From: Bifidobacterium breve
GTDB lineage: Bacteria; Bacteroidota; Bacteroidia; Chitinophagales; Chitinophagaceae
Direction of reading: 5' to 3'
Assembly (NCBI GenBank): GCA_943323935.2
Contig: CALPJR020000003.1
Coordinates: 1-20,854 of the forward strand
Length of the DNA: 20,854 bases
In this document: piece by piece, positions 8,183-17,201 of the stretch
Layout of the letters: the number at the start of each line of letters is the position of its first letter
Numbering within the stretch: the stretch's first letter is position 1
Notes under the pieces: model-generated
The model's database searches: none
Seen by the model: the letters and a program-made list of their open reading frames with translations, nothing else
What the model was told of the DNA's origin: nothing
Made by a program: the position numbers and the translations under genes

Positions 8183-9685
8183 ATGTCTACAACGACACAA
8201 AGCCATCCAAAAGGACTCTATGTTTTATTCGCTACAGAAATGTGGGAGCGATTTAATTACTATGGCATGCGTGCCATATTGGTCTTGTTTTTAGTAAAAG
8301 CAATGGCATTTAATCAGAATGATGCTTCACAAGTATATGGCAGTTATACCGGCTTGGTATACTTAACACCCTTATTGGGTGGCTATATCGCCGATCGTTA
8401 CTGGGGGACTAAGCGTTCTATCATTGCAGGTGGATTGGTTATGGCCATTGGTGAATTTATCTTGTTTTTTTGCGGTCATTTTTATGACAATGCAGCACTC
8501 GCCATGCCTTTATTTTATACTGGATTAGGTTGTATGATTGCAGGGAATGGCTTTTTTAAGCCAAATATCTCAAGCATGGTGGGACAATTGTATAAAAAAG
8601 GGGATTCAAAAATTGACGCAGCCTATACTATTTTTTATATGGGGATTAATACTGGCGGTGCACTAGGTCCAATTGTTTGTGGATTTTTTGGAGACACAGG
8701 GAATAATGGTGATTTCAAATGGGCGTTTTTGGCGGGCGGTATCGCCATGCTATTAAGTGTCATTACACAAATGATATTCCAGAAAAAATATTTAGTGGAT
8801 GCGGACGGCGTTTCGATTGGTGATGCCCCAAAAGATGCCCCAAAAATCTTACAAAAAATCCCAGTAATGGTGGGGTTATTATTTTTACTTTCTCTTTTAA
8901 CAATCGCACTTGTATATATTGATATTAAAGTAGTGAGTTATTTATTCTGGTTGTTAATTGCCTGTATTCTTTTAATTGCATTCATTATTTTCTCCGATAC
9001 CTCATTAGATGGTATTCAAAAAAAGAAGGTGGTCGTTTTATTTACAGTGTCTTTCTTTGTCATCTTTTTCTGGAGCGCATTTGAACAAGCAGGCGCATCA
9101 CTTACTTTTTTTGCATCTGAAAATACACAACGTGATTTAGGATTTTATGTGGTGCCAACCAGTTTCTTTCAATCTTTAAATTCCATATTTGTGGTGACAC
9201 TTGCACCTTTGGTGGCATGGATTTGGATTAAGCTTGGTAAAGCAAATAGAGAGCCCTCTTCTCCATTTAAAATGGCGATGGGCTTGATGTTATTGGCATT
9301 GGGCTATTTATGGATTGCTACAGGTGTGAACGGTGTGGGCACGGGGATTAAAGTAAGTATGATTTGGTTAATTGGTATGTATATGATGCACACTTTTGGA
9401 GAGCTTTGTTTGTCTCCAATTGGTCTATCCTTATTCAATAAATTAGCGCCAATTAAATTCGCATCTTTGTTAATGGCAGTGTGGTTTACAGCCAATGCAT
9501 TTGCGAATAAATTAGCAGGTGTATTTAGTACATTGTATCCTGAAAATGGCAAAACAACTTCCTTCGCAGGATATCAAATTACCAACTTGCATGAGTTCTT
9601 TATGTTCTTTGTATTTATGGCAGGTATTGCATCCATTATTTTATTCTTATTGTCTAAGAAATTAAAAAGTTTAATGGATCAATAA
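8183..9685 (+). CDS. POT/PTR2-family proton-coupled peptide transporter
   Basis: This inner-membrane MFS protein probably imports di- and tripeptides with protons. From the ATG at 8183 it has 500 aa. The open frame begins at 8156, but only from a TTG that adds residues without family character. The POT signature ExxERFxYYG is present as EMWERFNYYG at residues 19-28, followed by GGYIADRYWGTKRSIIAGG in the first cytoplasmic loop. The PTR2 motif FYMGINTGGALGPIVCGF lies near 152-169. About 14 hydrophobic segments are seen. In the central loop, residues about 214-221 are an exact DAPK duplication encoded by a 12-bp tandem repeat. The gene ends at a strong terminator shared with acs. Confidence 0.93.
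   Translation: MSTTTQSHPKGLYVLFATEMWERFNYYGMRAILVLFLVKAMAFNQNDASQVYGSYTGLVYLTPLLGGYIADRYWGTKRSIIAGGLVMAIGEFILFFCGHFYDNAALAMPLFYTGLGCMIAGNGFFKPNISSMVGQLYKKGDSKIDAAYTIFYMGINTGGALGPIVCGFFGDTGNNGDFKWAFLAGGIAMLLSVITQMIFQKKYLVDADGVSIGDAPKDAPKILQKIPVMVGLLFLLSLLTIALVYIDIKVVSYLFWLLIACILLIAFIIFSDTSLDGIQKKKVVVLFTVSFFVIFFWSAFEQAGASLTFFASENTQRDLGFYVVPTSFFQSLNSIFVVTLAPLVAWIWIKLGKANREPSSPFKMAMGLMLLALGYLWIATGVNGVGTGIKVSMIWLIGMYMMHTFGELCLSPIGLSLFNKLAPIKFASLLMAVWFTANAFANKLAGVFSTLYPENGKTTSFAGYQITNLHEFFMFFVFMAGIASIILFLLSKKLKSLMDQ
8822..8845. repeat. Two perfect tandem copies of a 12-bp unit
   Basis: The unit gatgccccaaaa occurs at 8822-8833 and again at 8834-8845 with no mismatch. It is in frame in the peptide transporter gene and encodes DAPKDAPK in the cytoplasmic linker between helix bundles. 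Confidence 0.9.
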
Positions 9686-9702
9686 TCCAATATATATAAA
9701 AT

Positions 9703-9733
9703 AAAAAAGCCTCGATATCATCGAGGCTTTTTT
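9703..9733. terminator. Bidirectional intrinsic terminator between the peptide transporter gene and acs
   Basis: A perfect 8-bp stem, GCCTCGAT (9709-9716) with ATCGAGGC (9720-9727), closes a 3-nt loop. It is flanked by six A on the left and a T run on the right. The structure works on both strands and sits between two converging genes. Confidence 0.93.
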
Positions 9734-9750
9734 ATTTTACTTTAATTTAG

Positions 9751-11691
9751 TTAGACAACGCCTTTTACAATTTCATCCACCACCGCTGGGTCAAGTAGAG
9801 TAGAGGTATCGCCTAAACTATTTAATTCACCTTCGGCTACTTTGCGCAGAATGCGACGCATGATTTTGCCTGATCTTGTTTTTGGTAAACCAGTAACAAA
9901 TTGAATTTTGTCGGGCTTCGCTATTGGTCCAATAATTCTTGTAACAGTTTGAAGGATGTCTTTACGTATCATCTCTGCACTGCCATGGGTGTCTTGCGCA
10001 TGCGATCCTGTGTAAATGACATAAGCATAAATGCCTTGTCCTTTAATATCGTGAGGATAGCCTACCACAGCACTTTCCACCACACCTGCGTGCATATTAA
10101 TGGCATTTTCTACTTCCGCAGTGCCGATCCTGTGGCCACTCACATTCAATACATCATCTACACGACCTGTGATTCTATATTGTCCTGCTTCGTTTCTGAA
10201 TGCACCATCACCTGTAAAATATAAATTGTCATAAGTCGCAAAATAATTGGTCCTACATCTTTCATGGTCACCGTAAGTTGTTCTAATCGTTGAAGGCCAG
10301 GCTTGTTTGATGCATAAGTTACCGCGATACATCCCTTCCTCATCCTTTTCAGTAATCTCTGCTCCTTTATCATCTACCAAAATGGGTTCAATGCCTGGCA
10401 TTGGGTAGGTTGCCCATCCTGCTTTTCCTGGGGTGATTCCAGCCATATTAGAAATCATGATACCGCCTGTTTCTGTTTGCCACCAAGTGTCTACAATGGG
10501 ACATTTATTTTTTCCAATATGTTCGTTGTACCAATTCCAAGCTTCCTCGTTAATAGGTTCGCCAACTGTACCTAACACTTTTAAACTACTTAAATCATGT
10601 CCCTGCACTGGACCCAAACCAAATCCCATTAATGAGCGAATGGCTGTTGGTGCGGTATATAAAATATTTACTTTGAATTTGTCAATGATATCCCAAAACC
10701 TTCCTGCGTCTGGGAAAGTGGGGATCCCTTCAAACATCATAGAAGTACCACCAGCGCTTAATGGCGCATACACAATATAGCTATGCCCTGTAATCCATCC
10801 AATATCTGCGGTACAAAAGAATAAATCATTAGGGTTATAATTGAATGTATTGACAAAAGTATAATTGGTGTACACCATATACCCAGCAACACTATGCACG
10901 ACGCCTTTCGGTTTTCCTGTCGACCCAGAAGTATATAATATGAATAAAGGATCTTCTGCATCCATCACTTCTGCTGGAACAAATTGTATTCCCTGAGCTT
11001 CTACTTTTTTAATTTCATCCTCCCACCAAACGTCTCTACCTTGTAACATAGACACAGCAGTCATTGTTCTTGTGCAAACAATCACGCGCTGAATATTTTT
11101 ATTTCCAATTAATGCATCGTCAATCACCGACTTTAAAGGGATGTCTTTTGCACCTCTAAAAGCACCATCACATGTGATGATGAAATTAGCTTGAGCATCT
11201 TCCAATCTGTCTGCAATACTTTGTGCAGAGAAGCCCCCAAAAATCACACTATGAATAGCACCTATTCTTGCGCAAGCCAATACAGCAATTGCTAATTCAG
11301 GGATCATGCCCATATAAATACATACACGATCACCTTTTTTTACTCCATTATTATATAGGACTTGTGCAAACTGACAAACTTTTAAATGCAGTTGCTTATA
11401 AGTGAGGATGCGATGCTCTTCGGTTGGATCATTCGGCTCCCAAATGATGGCAGGCTTATTGCCCATGGTTGCTATATGTCGATCTAAACAATTTTCAGTG
11501 ATATTTAATTTCCCTCCCACAAACCATTGTATGCTGGGGTCTTTAAAATTCCAATCACTTACTTTGTCCCATTTTTTATGCCATGTAAAATGTGCAGCGA
11601 CTTCACCCCAAAACGCATTCGGGTCTTGAATACTTTTCTGATATGCTTCGTGGTAGCCTGCAAGGTCTTTAATTTGGTATGGATAAGACAT
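9751..11691 (-). CDS. acs: Acetyl-CoA synthetase (AMP-forming)
   Basis: Acs activates acetate with ATP and CoA to acetyl-CoA through an acetyl-AMP intermediate. The 646-aa length is typical. The AMP-binding P-loop LYTSGSTGKPKG is at residues 252-263. The WWQTETGG segment carries the tryptophan that restricts the acyl pocket to short substrates. The hinge and C-terminal domain appear as TGRVDDVLNVSGHRIGTAE. The regulatory, acetylatable lysine is Lys609 in KTRSGKIMRR, so control by reversible lysine acetylation is possible. The gene converges on the peptide transporter gene and is divergent, by 85 nt, from an MHS-type transporter gene that could supply an organic-acid substrate. Propionate could be a side substrate. 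Confidence 0.96.
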   Translation of the reverse strand: MSYPYQIKDLAGYHEAYQKSIQDPNAFWGEVAAHFTWHKKWDKVSDWNFKDPSIQWFVGGKLNITENCLDRHIATMGNKPAIIWEPNDPTEEHRILTYKQLHLKVCQFAQVLYNNGVKKGDRVCIYMGMIPELAIAVLACARIGAIHSVIFGGFSAQSIADRLEDAQANFIITCDGAFRGAKDIPLKSVIDDALIGNKNIQRVIVCTRTMTAVSMLQGRDVWWEDEIKKVEAQGIQFVPAEVMDAEDPLFILYTSGSTGKPKGVVHSVAGYMVYTNYTFVNTFNYNPNDLFFCTADIGWITGHSYIVYAPLSAGGTSMMFEGIPTFPDAGRFWDIIDKFKVNILYTAPTAIRSLMGFGLGPVQGHDLSSLKVLGTVGEPINEEAWNWYNEHIGKNKCPIVDTWWQTETGGIMISNMAGITPGKAGWATYPMPGIEPILVDDKGAEITEKDEEGMYRGNLCIKQAWPSTIRTTYGDHERCRTNYFATYDNLYFTGDGAFRNEAGQYRITGRVDDVLNVSGHRIGTAEVENAINMHAGVVESAVVGYPHDIKGQGIYAYVIYTGSHAQDTHGSAEMIRKDILQTVTRIIGPIAKPDKIQFVTGLPKTRSGKIMRRILRKVAEGELNSLGDTSTLLDPAVVDEIVKGVV

Positions 11692-11714
11692 GGTCTGATT
11701 TAAAATTAGTCTTC

Positions 11715-11722
11715 CAAATTTA
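11715..11722 (-). promoter_or_regulatory. Candidate -7 box for acs
   Basis: The minus strand has a perfect TAnnTTTG match (TAAATTTG), ending 23 nt before the acs ATG at 11691. No clear TTTG is seen at the -33 distance, so the assignment depends on the -7 box and its position. Confidence 0.42.
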
Positions 11723-11776
11723 CATTTTTTAAGTTGATTGAATTAACTTGAATGGCAGCAATTAAATAATTAAAAT

Positions 11777-13477
11777 ATGAGTTTCGACATAAAGCCTAGT
11801 AAAATAAGTTTAGTGATTGGTGCGTCTTCTGTTGGTACCCTTATTGAATGGTATGACTTTTACATTTTTGGGATGTTGGCAACCATTATTTCAAAACAAT
11901 TTTTTCCATCAGATGCAGGCACTTCGGCACTTTTAAGTACACTCGCTATTTTTGCTGCAGGCTTTATTGTAAGACCATTTGGTGCATTGGTCTTTGGAAG
12001 ATTAGGAGACATTATTGGTCGTAAATATACTTTTTTATTGACCTTGGTTTTGATGGGTGGATCTACTTTTGCGATTGGTTTAGTGCCTGGCTTTGCAACC
12101 ATTGGGTGGGCGGCCCCAATTTTAGTATTGATTTTAAGATTGGTGCAAGGATTGGCCTTGGGTGGTGAATACGGTGGTGCTGCCACTTATGTAGCAGAGC
12201 ATGCACCTGCAAATAGACGAGGCTTCTGGACCAGTTGGATTCAGACAACAGCCACCTTAGGATTATTTTTAGCATTAGGGGTGATTATTTTAATAAGGTC
12301 GAATCAGGGTGTCGAAGCATTTAGTGCAGAATGGGGTGGATGGAGGTATCCATTTTGGATGTCGATTATTTTAGTGGTGGTATCCATTTTAATTAGAATG
12401 AAAATGAGTGAATCACCCATGTTCACTAAATTAAAATCGGAAGGCAAAACATCTACCAATCCTTTAAAAGAAAGTTTCGGACATAAAGCCAATTTTAAAA
12501 TGGTCCTCTTAGCCTTATTTGGCGCAGTGATGGGTCAAGGCGTGATTTGGTATACTGGACAATTTTATGCACAAAGTTTTATTGAGACCGTTTGTAAAGT
12601 TGAATTTGTACAGTCTAGAAATTTAATGCTTTGGGCTATTTTATTTGCCACCCCTTTCTTTGTGGTGTTTGGTTATTTAAGTGACCGAATTGGAAGAAAG
12701 TGGATCATGATGTTTGGGATGCTAGCAGGTATACTTACTTATAGACCAATTTATCAATATTTTTTAGATGCCACCAATGCAAAAAATAGAACAGAAAAAA
12801 TTGATCTAGCACAAACTGTAGTTTCAGAAAAGTTGGCCATTGTGGATGAAAAACTTTGTACAAAATTGTACCTGGTGCAAAAGATAGACACAGCATATAC
12901 CGATGGTGCTAAATTTAGTTATACCAAAACAGACACTTTATTTTTAACTGATATCATAAAAGACGCAAGTACTGGAAGTATTTATTACACGCAGCCAAAT
13001 TCAATGGATGCAACAAAATTAGACACCATTGTGGTAAAATTAAAACCTGTCAAAGGGACTACTTTGGATACCTCTAAAACGCAGGAAGTGACCATTGCTG
13101 CTGCCTCTTTAAAACCAAATATAGTGGTAGAAAAGACATTAGATCATACGACCTATTGGAATTTAATCTGGTTGGTTTTTGTGCAGATATTGTATGTCAC
13201 CATGGTATATGGACCAATAGCCGCTTTCTTGGTAGAATTGTTCCCAACTAAAATTCGTTATACCTCTATGTCGCTGCCTTATCATATTGGCAATGGGGTA
13301 TTTGGTGGCTTGGTGCCTTTCTTGGGTACATTGATTGTGGAGTTTACAAAAACTGCAGACAATCCTGCTGGGGATCCGCTTGCAGGATTATGGTATCCAA
13401 TAGGCGTTGCCTCTATTTGTTTATTCATTGGAGTGATTTATTTAAGCAATAAGGTGGACAAGGAAGTCATGGACTAA
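11777..13477 (+). CDS. MHS-type MFS transporter with a large extracytoplasmic insertion
   Basis: This is a proton-coupled importer of the metabolite:H+ symporter branch of the MFS (relatives include KgtP, ProP and ShiA). Marks are GTLIEWYDFYIFG at residues 20-32, the loop RPFGALVFGRLGDIIGRK near 66-83, RLVQGLALGGEYGGAA at 121-136, and GYLSDRIGRK at 299-308 as the second-half copy of the loop motif. Between helices 9 and 10 (residues about 331-458) lies a soluble, Thr/Asp/Lys-rich stretch of about 125 aa. By MFS topology it should face the periplasm. After it come FVQILYVTMVYGPIAAFLVE and the final helices, so the gene is intact at 566 aa. The substrate is not readable. The divergent acs suggests a short-chain organic acid, which is inference. 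A small membrane-protein gene follows 10 nt later. Confidence 0.9.
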   Translation: MSFDIKPSKISLVIGASSVGTLIEWYDFYIFGMLATIISKQFFPSDAGTSALLSTLAIFAAGFIVRPFGALVFGRLGDIIGRKYTFLLTLVLMGGSTFAIGLVPGFATIGWAAPILVLILRLVQGLALGGEYGGAATYVAEHAPANRRGFWTSWIQTTATLGLFLALGVIILIRSNQGVEAFSAEWGGWRYPFWMSIILVVVSILIRMKMSESPMFTKLKSEGKTSTNPLKESFGHKANFKMVLLALFGAVMGQGVIWYTGQFYAQSFIETVCKVEFVQSRNLMLWAILFATPFFVVFGYLSDRIGRKWIMMFGMLAGILTYRPIYQYFLDATNAKNRTEKIDLAQTVVSEKLAIVDEKLCTKLYLVQKIDTAYTDGAKFSYTKTDTLFLTDIIKDASTGSIYYTQPNSMDATKLDTIVVKLKPVKGTTLDTSKTQEVTIAAASLKPNIVVEKTLDHTTYWNLIWLVFVQILYVTMVYGPIAAFLVELFPTKIRYTSMSLPYHIGNGVFGGLVPFLGTLIVEFTKTADNPAGDPLAGLWYPIGVASICLFIGVIYLSNKVDKEVMD

Positions 13478-13487
13478 AAAAAATAAT

Positions 13488-13739
13488 ATGAATACGATAA
13501 AAAAAATATTAGGCTTGATTTGGATGTTTTTAGCACCAGCAATCACATGGTTTTTAGCTTCACAAGCCATCCAAAAAATTGCCGCTGCTACTAGCTTAAC
13601 TAAGTCCAATGTGACTTTACAATGGGTGATTATCCTGACCATCTTCACGCCCATTTGTATTGGCTTCTTCATTTTTGGCTACTATGCATTTAAAGGGGAG
13701 TATGATCAATTGCCCGCAAGTTCTCAAGATCTAGAATAA
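13488..13739 (+). CDS. Small two-helix membrane protein linked to the MHS transporter
   Basis: This 83-aa protein has two hydrophobic segments, about residues 7-27 and 47-67. A polar linker separates them, and the acidic tail reads KGEYDQLPASSQDLE. The ATG lies 10 nt after the transporter stop codon, which implies cotranscription. The ending GYYAFKGEYD resembles small Bacteroidota membrane proteins I recall beside MFS transporters (perhaps the family catalogued as DUF6814), but I could not verify this. A role as accessory or stabilising subunit of the transporter is inferred from position only. No enzymatic motif is present. Confidence 0.72.
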   Translation: MNTIKKILGLIWMFLAPAITWFLASQAIQKIAAATSLTKSNVTLQWVIILTIFTPICIGFFIFGYYAFKGEYDQLPASSQDLE

Positions 13740-13755
13740 TGCTTTACTTTTGAGT

Positions 13756-14664
13756 ATGTCATTGAATGTACAAGCCATCTCCAAAAAATTTGATCAATTC
13801 ACAGCAGTTGAACCCCTGAGTTTTACTATTCAGCCAGGCGAGATTGTTGGTTTTCTTGGTCCAAATGGTGCAGGTAAGAGTACCACATTAAAAATGATTG
13901 CTGGCTGTCTAAGACCAGATGCAGGTGCTATTCAGTTATCAGGTATGGATGTTCAAAAAGACGAAGTCGGGTATAAAAAAATAATTGGTTATTTACCAGA
14001 ATCCAATCCTTTGTATGAAGACTTATTTGTTATTGAATATTTAAGTTTCTTAGCCAATGCACATGCAATAGCTGCTCCAACAAAAAGAATTCAAGAAGTG
14101 ATTGCACAAACAGGATTGCAATCCATGCAGCATAAAAAAATTGGGCATTTATCCAAAGGATACAAGCAAAGAGTGGGGATTGCGGCAGCGATTTTACATG
14201 CCCCTAAATTAATTCTACTAGACGAGCCTACTGCTGGTTTGGATCCGAATCAGTTGATTGAAATCAGAGCTTTGATTCAATCACTCAGTGCAGATGCCAT
14301 GATTTTATTTTCATCTCATATTTTACAAGAAGTGGCGGCCATTACAGATAGGGTATTGGTTTTGCATCAAGGCAAATTAGTTGCCAATCAAACCATTGCA
14401 TCACTCACACAATCTAGTCAACACAATTTATTGGTACAGTTTCAAGAAGATATCACAGTGCATCTTGAGCCTATTCAATTAAAATACAATTTAATGGCGC
14501 AGGAAGACAAACGCACGTTAGTCATTCAAGCAAAAGACGCAGTGGACTTAGATCAGGCGAGACAATATATCATGGGAATGGCTTTGGAGAAAGGCTTGCA
14601 TATAGAACGTTTGCAGACGCAGGCAGCGAGTTTAGAAGAAATCTTCAAATTGCTTACCCATTAA
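13756..14664 (+). CDS. gldA: GldA-like ABC transporter ATP-binding protein
   Basis: This is a cytoplasmic ABC ATPase that would power an ABC-2-type membrane partner. From the ATG at 13756 it has 302 aa; a TTG at 13750 would add two. Walker A is GPNGAGKST (residues 35-43), the signature is LSKGYKQR (132-139), Walker B is LILLDEP (152-158) and the switch His is His188. IIGYLPESNPLYEDLFVIEYL in the Q-loop region and the ending ASLEEIFKLLT are like GldA of the Bacteroidota GldA-GldFG complex, linked to gliding motility in Flavobacterium. No gldF or gldG permease gene is adjacent, so the partner must be elsewhere. A generic ABC-2 exporter ATPase remains possible. Confidence 0.82.
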   Translation: MSLNVQAISKKFDQFTAVEPLSFTIQPGEIVGFLGPNGAGKSTTLKMIAGCLRPDAGAIQLSGMDVQKDEVGYKKIIGYLPESNPLYEDLFVIEYLSFLANAHAIAAPTKRIQEVIAQTGLQSMQHKKIGHLSKGYKQRVGIAAAILHAPKLILLDEPTAGLDPNQLIEIRALIQSLSADAMILFSSHILQEVAAITDRVLVLHQGKLVANQTIASLTQSSQHNLLVQFQEDITVHLEPIQLKYNLMAQEDKRTLVIQAKDAVDLDQARQYIMGMALEKGLHIERLQTQAASLEEIFKLLTH

Positions 14665-14679
14665 AAAAAATGGGTGTAA

Positions 14680-16026
<1,347 letters not shown>

Positions 16027-16045
16027 TTCAACTCAGATTGATATA

Positions 16046-16077
16046 AAAAGGAGCTCCGTCATCGGGGCTCTTTTTTT
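16046..16077 (+). terminator. Intrinsic terminator of eno
   Basis: GAGCTCCG (16051-16058) pairs with CGGGGCTC (16063-16070), eight pairs including one G-T wobble, around the loop TCAT. Seven T follow at 16071-16077. It lies 25 nt after the eno stop codon. Confidence 0.9.
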
Positions 16078-16089
16078 GTGTAATTATTA

Positions 16090-16120
16090 TTGGCGTATTC
16101 TAATAACTATACTAATTTTA
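16090..16120 (+). promoter_or_regulatory. Candidate promoter for the ftsB-like/nth pair
   Basis: TTG at 16090-16092 is followed after 20 nt by TAATTTTA at 16113-16120, one base from TAnnTTTG. It sits downstream of the eno terminator and 15 nt before the next ATG. Spacing is acceptable, but both boxes are imperfect. Confidence 0.3.
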
Positions 16121-16135
16121 GGGTAATCTTTTTTT

Positions 16136-16459
16136 ATGCAAGCAATCAAAAAAATCATTCCTTTTATAGCCAATCGTTATTTTATTGCCTGCTTGGCTTT
16201 TGTGTTATGGATGCTTTTTTTTGATCAACGTAATTTTTTTCTTCAAAGAGACCGAGCAGCTGAATTAGAGAAATTAGAGCAAGCCAAAGGATACTATGAA
16301 AAAGAAATCTCTACTACCCAAGAACAATTGAATAATTTACAAAGTAATCCAGGTGCTGTCGAAAAATATGCAAGAGAGCGCTATCTTTTAAGAAGAGAAG
16401 GCGAGGAAGTGTATTTATTTGAGGACACTTTTGCTACCAAGACGGAGCAGAAAAAATAA
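16136..16459 (+). CDS. FtsB/DivIC-family septum formation initiator
   Basis: This is a small bitopic divisome protein of 107 aa. It has a short basic cytoplasmic N-terminus, one membrane segment at about residues 15-29, and a coiled-coil-like helix at about 38-70 (EKLEQAKGYYEKEISTTQEQ). The family ending NPGAVEKYARERYLLRREG follows at 71-89, then EEVYLFED. In other bacteria such proteins form a complex with FtsL and FtsQ/DivIB that activates septal wall synthesis. Location immediately downstream of eno is common for this family in several phyla. The product stops 12 nt before nth, so the two are probably cotranscribed. FtsB versus DivIC naming cannot be decided from sequence alone. Confidence 0.88.
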   Translation: MQAIKKIIPFIANRYFIACLAFVLWMLFFDQRNFFLQRDRAAELEKLEQAKGYYEKEISTTQEQLNNLQSNPGAVEKYARERYLLRREGEEVYLFEDTFATKTEQKK

Positions 16460-16471
16460 GTATCCCTTTGC

Positions 16472-17149
16472 ATGAAAAAACAAGTACGTTATCAGGGAGT
16501 CATTGATTATTTTTTAGCAAATGTACCAATAGCAGAAACAGAACTGACTTACGACAATCCATTCCAATTATTGGTAGCAGTGATTCTTTCTGCGCAATGC
16601 ACCGACAAGCGTGTAAATTTAACCACCCCAGGTATTTTTAAAAAATATCCGGATCCGGAAACGATGTCCAAAGCGAGTTTTGACGATTTATTTCCTTTGG
16701 TCCGAAGCATTTCCTATCCCAACAATAAAACAAAACACCTTATTGGCATGAGCCAATTATTAATGGCATCATTCAATGGAGCAGTGCCCATGACGATTGA
16801 GGATTTAATTAAATTACCGGGTGTGGGTCGAAAAACAGCCAATGTGATTACAAGTGTAATAGATCAACAACCCAATATGGCAGTGGATACCCATGTATTT
16901 AGAGTGAGTAGAAGGGTTGGATTGGTTCCGATGACTGCAACAACACCACTCGCTGTAGAGAAAGATTTAATTAAAAATATACCAGCAGTTTTAGTACATA
17001 AAGCACACCATTGGTTGATTTTGCACGGGCGTTACACTTGTTTAGCGCGAAGCCCAAAATGCGATAGCTGTGGTATCACCGAATTTTGTAAATTTTACGA
17101 AAAAGAAACCAAGAAAAACGCAGCTAAGGTAAAAGAAGTTAAGATATAG
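16472..17149 (+). CDS. nth: Endonuclease III (base-excision repair glycosylase/AP lyase)
   Basis: Nth removes oxidised pyrimidines and cleaves the resulting abasic site. The 225-aa protein has the helix-hairpin-helix LPGVGRKTANVI at residues 115-126 with catalytic Lys121. The catalytic Asp is Asp139 in VDTHVFRV. The [4Fe-4S] cluster ligands are Cys190, Cys197, Cys200 and Cys206 with the canonical C-x6-C-x2-C-x5-C spacing. LSAQCTDKRVN at 39-49 is also typical of the family. The C-terminus is lysine-rich, which is common here. It follows the FtsB-like gene by 12 nt and ends at a bidirectional terminator. Confidence 0.97.
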   Translation: MKKQVRYQGVIDYFLANVPIAETELTYDNPFQLLVAVILSAQCTDKRVNLTTPGIFKKYPDPETMSKASFDDLFPLVRSISYPNNKTKHLIGMSQLLMASFNGAVPMTIEDLIKLPGVGRKTANVITSVIDQQPNMAVDTHVFRVSRRVGLVPMTATTPLAVEKDLIKNIPAVLVHKAHHWLILHGRYTCLARSPKCDSCGITEFCKFYEKETKKNAAKVKEVKI

Positions 17150-17165
17150 AAAGACTTGAACGCAT

Positions 17166-17200
17166 AAAAAAAGCGCCTCAATTTTTGAGGCGCTTTTTTT
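17166..17200. terminator. Bidirectional intrinsic terminator between nth and korA
   Basis: A perfect stem of GCGCCTCA (17173-17180) and TGAGGCGC (17186-17193) surrounds the loop ATTTT. Seven A precede it and seven T follow, so it functions in both directions between the converging genes. Confidence 0.94.
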
Positions 17201-17201
17201 A

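Noticed and set aside
13745..13752. Perfect TACTTTTG (-7 box match) just before gldA
   Set aside because: Transcription would start at or inside the ATG at 13756 and there is no -33 element. In AT-rich DNA this box occurs by chance.
14656..14675. Hairpin ACCCATT / AATGGGT around an A6 loop at the gldA stop codon
   Set aside because: There is no T run after the stem on the plus strand and the stem is partly in the coding sequence, so it does not qualify as an intrinsic terminator.
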